Part shown: in pieces, positions 20,330 through 24,101 of the stretch | Layout of the letters: every line of letters begins with the position of its first letter | Position numbering within the stretch: position 1 is the stretch's first letter | DNA from: a virus | Length of the DNA: 24,101 nucleotides | Direction: 5' to 3' (one strand) | IMG/VR virus record: IMGVR_UViG_3300037674_000588 | Location: 1 to 24,101 of that record | Made by a program: the position numbers and the translations under genes | Notes under the pieces: generated by a model | What the model saw: only the letters and a program-made list of their open reading frames with translations | What the model was told of the DNA's origin: nothing | Databases searched by the model: none

Positions 20330-22115
20330 TTGTTTCTCTTATGGTAGTGGCAATGAGATAGACTTAGCTGCGTCAACTCTCACACAATTAGTTGGAACAA
20401 ATGGAGTGGGCAAATCATCAGTCCCTCTCATACTTGAAGAAGTAATGTTTAATAAAAACTCCAAGAATGTGAAAAAAGCAGATATTGCCAATCGCTATGT
20501 GAATCAGGGTTATAATATAAGTCTCGATTTCATGGTTGATGGCGACGAGTATTGCATTTCAGTAATGCGTAGAAAAGCATTGAAATGTAAACTCACAAAA
20601 AACGGAAAAGATATATCGTCACATACTGCGTCAAATACCTATAGAACTCTGGGGGAGACATTAGGGATAGATTTTAAGACTTTTACACAATTAGTTTATC
20701 AAAATACTAACGCATCACTACAGTTTTTGACAGCAACAGATACAAACCGTAAAAAGTTCTTAATTGAGTTATTAAAACTTGACGAGTATGTGGCATTTTT
20801 TGAAACTTTTAAAAATGCAGTACGAGATATATCACAGCAGATTATAGTCCATGAGGCAAAAACAGACACAATCGTAAAATGGTTAGATGGCAACAAATTG
20901 GACTCTATAGACATACTACCGATAATGAAACTTCCAAAAACGGAAGAAAGTGATGAAAAGCTATTACGTTCGTTACAGTTACAATTTGAAAATCTGGCGG
21001 AGAAAAATCGAAAAATTAACGATAATAATTACTTGCTAGAAGAACTGAAGTCCATAAATATTGATGAATTTCGTATAGATTTAGAAAGTAATCCAAGTAT
21101 GCAAGATACTGCAGATTTACAAGAAAGTCTAGGTGGACTTAAACAAGAAGTAATACAGTACGAAAATGAAAAGGATAAATACTTAGACCTACTTGAAAGA
21201 GGAGAGAGTACTTGTCCTACTTGTGAACAGAAAGTAGACACAGATCTTCTTGTTGATAACTATCAAGAGTTAGATAAGAAGGTAGAAACATTAGAAGCCA
21301 ACGTGGCTCAGGGGAATAAAGAATTAGAGAAAATAAATGATGAAAACAAAGTATATAGGACGGCAGCCCGAGGAATCAAAAACTGGGAACAACTTTACAG
21401 GAGTGTGGACTCTGGACTCCCTACAAGAGTATATGATAAAGCACAAGTGGAAAATCAAATACGAGAAGTACAAGACAAAGTGGAAACGGCTCGGGAAAGA
21501 TTGGAGGAAGTCATAAATGAAAACCAATCAAGAGAAAGACATAACACCAGAATTGATATTATTCAGGAACAAACTGAATCATTTGAAAAAGAGTTATTTT
21601 CCATTACAACTGCGCTCAGCTCTGCTGAAAGTAAGTTATCAATACTTGAGATTCTTAAAAAATCATTTTCAACTAATGGACTCCTCGCATACAAGATCGA
21701 ATCCCTCGTCAAAGAATTAGAGGTATTAACGAATGAGTATTTGGCGGAGTTTAGTGACGGGAGATTCTCTATTAATTTTGTAGTAGAGAATGATAAATTA
21801 AATGTTGAAGTATCTGATAATGGGAATATTATTGATATTTTGGCTCTTTCTAGCGGTGAACTTGCTAGAGTTAATATTGCTACACTTGTAGCAATTAGAA
21901 AATTGATGACTTCTATAAGTAGAAGTCAGATAAATGTTCTTTTCTTGGACGAGGTTAATCAAGCCTTAGATGAAGCAGGAAAAGAGAAAGTGGTAGAAAT
22001 CCTTTTAAAGGAAGAGAATCTAAATACATATCTAGTCTCTCATGGGTGGACTCATCCTCTCTTAGAGAAAATAGAAATAGTAAAGACGGAGAATATAAGT
22101 AGTTTAGAACAATGA
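20298..22115 (+). CDS. recombination ATPase subunit, gp46/SbcC/Rad50 family
   Basis: The 605-residue ABC-type ATPase is the partner of gp47. Walker A is LVGTNGVGKSS (33-41). A coiled coil spans about 170-450 and carries the zinc hook CPTCEQ (C306, C309) between its arms. The signature is LSSGELARVN (517-526) and Walker B is NVLFLDEVNQALDEAG (D551, E552), followed by LVSHG. The GTG start at 20298 lies inside gp47 but opens directly with a strand (MIILQKLKWDNCFSY) as in the family. No nearer downstream ATG keeps the strand, so GTG is favoured. Confidence 0.93.
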   Translation: MIILQKLKWDNCFSYGSGNEIDLAASTLTQLVGTNGVGKSSVPLILEEVMFNKNSKNVKKADIANRYVNQGYNISLDFMVDGDEYCISVMRRKALKCKLTKNGKDISSHTASNTYRTLGETLGIDFKTFTQLVYQNTNASLQFLTATDTNRKKFLIELLKLDEYVAFFETFKNAVRDISQQIIVHEAKTDTIVKWLDGNKLDSIDILPIMKLPKTEESDEKLLRSLQLQFENLAEKNRKINDNNYLLEELKSINIDEFRIDLESNPSMQDTADLQESLGGLKQEVIQYENEKDKYLDLLERGESTCPTCEQKVDTDLLVDNYQELDKKVETLEANVAQGNKELEKINDENKVYRTAARGIKNWEQLYRSVDSGLPTRVYDKAQVENQIREVQDKVETARERLEEVINENQSRERHNTRIDIIQEQTESFEKELFSITTALSSAESKLSILEILKKSFSTNGLLAYKIESLVKELEVLTNEYLAEFSDGRFSINFVVENDKLNVEVSDNGNIIDILALSSGELARVNIATLVAIRKLMTSISRSQINVLFLDEVNQALDEAGKEKVVEILLKEENLNTYLVSHGWTHPLLEKIEIVKTENISSLEQ

Positions 22116-22282
22116 AAGATGGAGATACCTTTTGGTATCATGAGTGCCCACAGATGGCATACCCACGATACATACCAGTAGGAGAGAAGTGCCCAGCCTG
22201 TGCATTTGCAGCTCTCCCGCTAATAGATAAAGCAAAAATTAGGCAAAGCGAATATTTAAACGAAATTGAAGGAACAGAATAA
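22112..22282 (+). CDS. small zinc-ribbon-like protein, 56 aa
   Basis: Start and stop overlap the neighbours (ATGA with gp46, TAATG with ACP), supporting translation. It has Cys12, Cys27 and Cys30 (CPACAF) and a His10-x-Cys12 pair (YHECP). Together these could form a His/Cys zinc site. The rest is a helix ([20 protein letters not shown]). Not recognised. Confidence 0.6.
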   Translation: MKDGDTFWYHECPQMAYPRYIPVGEKCPACAFAALPLIDKAKIRQSEYLNEIEGTE

Positions 22283-22506
22283 TGGAAGAACAATTAAAAA
22301 AAATTATATCAATGCATTTAGGAATGGATCACGCAGATATTAACAATAATATGTCATTTATAGATGACTTAGGCGCGGATTCTCTAGATACAGTAGAATT
22401 AGTGATGATGATAGAAGAAGAGTTTGAGTGCGAAATACCAGATGAGGTAGCCGAAAACTTACACACAGTTCAAGATATGCTGGACTACTTGGAAAAAAGT
22501 GGTTAA
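22282..22506 (+). CDS. acpP: acyl carrier protein
   Basis: The 74-residue product aligns along nearly all of bacterial Acp[21 protein letters not shown] has Ser34 in the DSL motif, the place where host phosphopantetheinyl transferase adds the prosthetic arm. The later [20 protein letters not shown] also matches. ACP carries acyl chains in fatty acid, lipid A or other acyl synthesis. No acyltransferase or ketosynthase is visible nearby, so it must act through host enzymes or bind a host partner such as SpoT or MukB. It sits between recombination genes and a nuclease; the stop overlaps the next gene by 8 bases. Confidence 0.95.
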   Translation: MEEQLKKIISMHLGMDHADINNNMSFIDDLGADSLDTVELVMMIEEEFECEIPDEVAENLHTVQDMLDYLEKSG

Positions 22507-22990
22507 TGCACGACAGAAAGGTCGTACAGGAGAATTACAAGTACTAAACATGTTAACCCGACATACAGGGTTGCCATTCACTCAAGTCCCTGGTTCAGGG
22601 AGTGGAAAAGTGAAGGGAGATTTGTACCTAGAACATCATAAGAACGTTTTTCTTATTGAAGTAAAGTTCTATAAAGACAATCCTTTCGGTTCAAAAATAT
22701 TCACACAAAAAAGTAATAATCTTGTTCAATGGTGGAACAAATTAATAAGGCAAGCAGAAGACAATAGTCTTGAACCCTTATTATTTTGGAAGAAAAATCA
22801 TGAACAATTTTTCGTAGCAACAACAAGAAAACCTCTATTCTATAAGAAGTATGTGCATATATCATGGCTCGGTGCATATATTATGACAGCAGAACAATGG
22901 TTAGAGAAAGAAACAATGGAATTTACAAATGGCAATAGAATTTACGAGCCTTGGAAAGCTGACCCCGAATGGGAACTTATTAATCGTTGA
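22499..22990 (+). CDS. PD-(D/E)XK nuclease, possibly a Holliday junction resolvase
   Basis: The 163-residue protein shows the restriction-like nuclease core. Glu12 in [12 protein letters not shown] is followed by Asp41 in KVKGDLYL and by E54-x-K56 in [11 protein letters not shown]. These are the usual metal-binding acid, D and ExK. The GSGSG loop before Asp41 resembles Hjc-type resolvases and phage RecB-like nucleases. The C-terminal half has a basic region ([19 protein letters not shown]). As a member of a recombination operon it could resolve Holliday junctions; other nuclease jobs are possible. The start is GTG 22499, overlapping the ACP gene. Confidence 0.78.
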   Translation: MVNARQKGRTGELQVLNMLTRHTGLPFTQVPGSGSGKVKGDLYLEHHKNVFLIEVKFYKDNPFGSKIFTQKSNNLVQWWNKLIRQAEDNSLEPLLFWKKNHEQFFVATTRKPLFYKKYVHISWLGAYIMTAEQWLEKETMEFTNGNRIYEPWKADPEWELINR

Positions 22991-23786
22991 TGGACTCAAC
23001 GTGGCTTTCCGATGGAAACATCAAGGCAAACTCAAATATAAGACTGAATATGTAAGAACAGTCGAAAGTCTAGCAAAATCTTACAACTGTGGAGAAATAG
23101 TTATTCTCGGAGATGGCGGAAGTCATAAAAGAAAAGAATTATATCCCCTATATAAAGCGAATCGTAAAGAACGGTACGCAGATCAAACGCCTGAAGAGGC
23201 TGCAGAGTTTGAGCAATTTATGGCTGAATTTGCAAATACTTTAAAAATGCTTGAAAAATCAGGACATTTAACATTAAGATATCATGGTGTAGAAGCAGAT
23301 GATATCGCCGCTTTAATATGTTCAAAGCGGGAACATCTTGGTCTAGAAAATATTTGGTTAATATCTTCTGATAAGGACTGGGACTTATTAATTGATGAGA
23401 ACATTTCACGGTTCTCAACAGTAACGAGAAAAGAAACAACATTAGAAAATTGGGATGAACACTATGATTTTGACCCTGAGTATTTTTTAACTTTTAAATG
23501 CTTAACAGGAGATAAAGGAGATAATGTTCCAGGTGTTAATGGAATCGGCCCTAAAAGAGCAACTGGTCTAATACAAGAATACGGAGATATTTTTGATATT
23601 ATGGCTAGTCTGCCTATTGATAGCAGATATAAACATATGCAAAACCTTAATGAGTTTGGAAGTGAGCAACTTAGCTTAAATATAGAACTCATGGATTTAT
23701 CATATGATGTTGATGCTCAAGTTTTAGGGAATAGCGAAGAAATAATTAACAACGTAGAGGAGTACATAAGTGAAGATAGATTATAG
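22929..23786 (+). CDS. 5'-3' exonuclease / flap endonuclease
   Basis: This 285-residue FEN-family enzyme removes RNA primers and 5' flaps. It supplies the activity lacking in the polymerase gene at 6910. Motifs in order are IVDGLNVAF (D21), LGDGG (D62), YKANRKERY (K76, R79), VEADDIA (E122, D124, D125), SSDKDWDL (D148, D150) and the helix-3-turn region GDKGDNVPGVNGIGPKRAT (D195, D198). Its closest relatives are T5 exonuclease and T4 RNase H. The ATG at 22929 gives a 62-base overlap with the nuclease gene, the longest in this part. No in-frame ATG lies nearer to the IVDG strand, so this start is reasonable. Confidence 0.92.
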   Translation: MAIEFTSLGKLTPNGNLLIVDGLNVAFRWKHQGKLKYKTEYVRTVESLAKSYNCGEIVILGDGGSHKRKELYPLYKANRKERYADQTPEEAAEFEQFMAEFANTLKMLEKSGHLTLRYHGVEADDIAALICSKREHLGLENIWLISSDKDWDLLIDENISRFSTVTRKETTLENWDEHYDFDPEYFLTFKCLTGDKGDNVPGVNGIGPKRATGLIQEYGDIFDIMASLPIDSRYKHMQNLNEFGSEQLSLNIELMDLSYDVDAQVLGNSEEIINNVEEYISEDRL

Positions 23787-24101
23787 TAAAGATTCTTTAT
23801 TAGATGATTTCGCAAAGATAACTTTGCAAGACAGATATATGGTGGGACACGAACAGTCTCCCCAAGAAGCTTTTGCTAGGGCTGCTACTGCATTTGCAGA
23901 TGATGACGCTCACGCACAGAGGCTATATGATTACGTTAGTAATCTATGGTTTATGTTTGCAACTCCTATTTTATCAAATGGAGGTACCGAACGCGGTCTT
24001 CCAATTAGTTGTTTCTTAAATTACATAGATGATAGTCGTGAGGGTATTACCGAACATTATGTAGAAAATGCTTTTCTTTCTTCTTTTGGAGGAGGAATAG
24101 G
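23770..24101 (+). CDS. nrdA: ribonucleotide reductase large subunit, NrdA-like, 3' end missing
   Basis: The frame starts at GTG 23770, preceded by AGGAG (23758-23762) and by an in-frame TAA at 23767-23769, which fixes the start. The visible 110 residues include MFATPILSNGGTERGLPISCFLNY, matching the RNR catalytic-chain N-terminal region in cyanophage-type NrdA. The Cys of SCFL is one of the redox-active cysteines. FGGGIG at the end is also typical. The protein makes dNTPs from ribonucleotides; the radical-class details lie past the window. It overlaps the flap exonuclease gene by 17 bases and runs off the 3' edge. Confidence 0.92.
   Translation, partial: MKIDYSKDSLLDDFAKITLQDRYMVGHEQSPQEAFARAATAFADDDAHAQRLYDYVSNLWFMFATPILSNGGTERGLPISCFLNYIDDSREGITEHYVENAFLSSFGGGI

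Noticed and set aside
21517-21720. Plus-strand alternate frame inside gp46
   Set aside because: Overlaps the coiled coil of gp46 in another frame and has no start signal.
1-24101. CRISPR array, insertion sequence, integrase or attachment site
   Set aside because: No regular spaced repeats, transposase or recombinase motifs, or duplicated tRNA ends were seen.

Overview
This window looks like a piece of a tailed double-stranded DNA phage genome of the marine type that carries many host-derived metabolic genes. Every gene I can support lies on the + strand. Genes are packed end to end with ATGA, TAATG or GTGA start/stop overlaps, the DNA is AT-rich, and small hypothetical genes sit between replication genes. 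No structural, lysis or integration gene is visible. The mix (DnaB/gp41-type helicase, separate DnaG-type primase, family A DNA polymerase, gp46/gp47-type nuclease pair, UvsW-type helicase, flap exonuclease, ribonucleotide reductase) is what marine myoviruses and related lytic phages use. The close match of the IscU protein to proteobacterial IscU suggests a proteobacterial host with an ISC system. That is inference; the phage cannot be named from the sequence alone.

Layout. 2-753: 3' part of an SGNH-type hydrolase cut by the window edge, plus a small basic protein. 771-3755: a perfect sigma70-type promoter (P1), a stand-alone C-terminal half of an NAD-dependent DNA ligase, a repeat protein with Myb/SANT-like helical units, a hairpin and the replicative helicase. 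3758-3918: tRNA-Ala(UGC) and tRNA-Asp(GUC). 3932-5854: small genes including a phage ribosomal protein bL33 homologue and a ParB-fold protein. 5856-9171: promoter P2, primase, a small linker gene and DNA polymerase. 9128-15570: an accessory region with two cupins, a DUF3307 membrane protein, a QueC-like PP-loop enzyme, a TagD-type nucleotidyltransferase, IscU, asparagine synthase and several tiny membrane proteins. 15570-17820: a UvsW-type helicase and a GT-A glycosyltransferase. 17807-24101: promoter P3, an unknown protein, a gp32-like ssDNA-binding protein, peroxiredoxin, gp47 and gp46, acyl carrier protein, a PD-(D/E)XK nuclease, a flap/5' exonuclease, and the start of ribonucleotide reductase running off the 3' edge. 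No stretch over 300 bases lacks a gene or tRNA.

How it works together. Three near-identical promoters head the three replication and recombination blocks, so host RNA polymerase could fire them together early in infection. The primase and the P3 gene begin at or almost at the expected transcription start, which points to leaderless mRNAs. Helicase, primase, polymerase, SSB, gp46/47, UvsW, flap exonuclease and the ligase-like protein form a replication/recombination set. RNR supplies deoxynucleotides. The accessory genes (bL33, IscU, ACP, peroxiredoxin, AsnB, QueC-like, cupins, cytidylyltransferase, glycosyltransferase) point to control of host translation, iron-sulfur assembly, acyl metabolism, redox state, and possibly surface-sugar or DNA-base modification.
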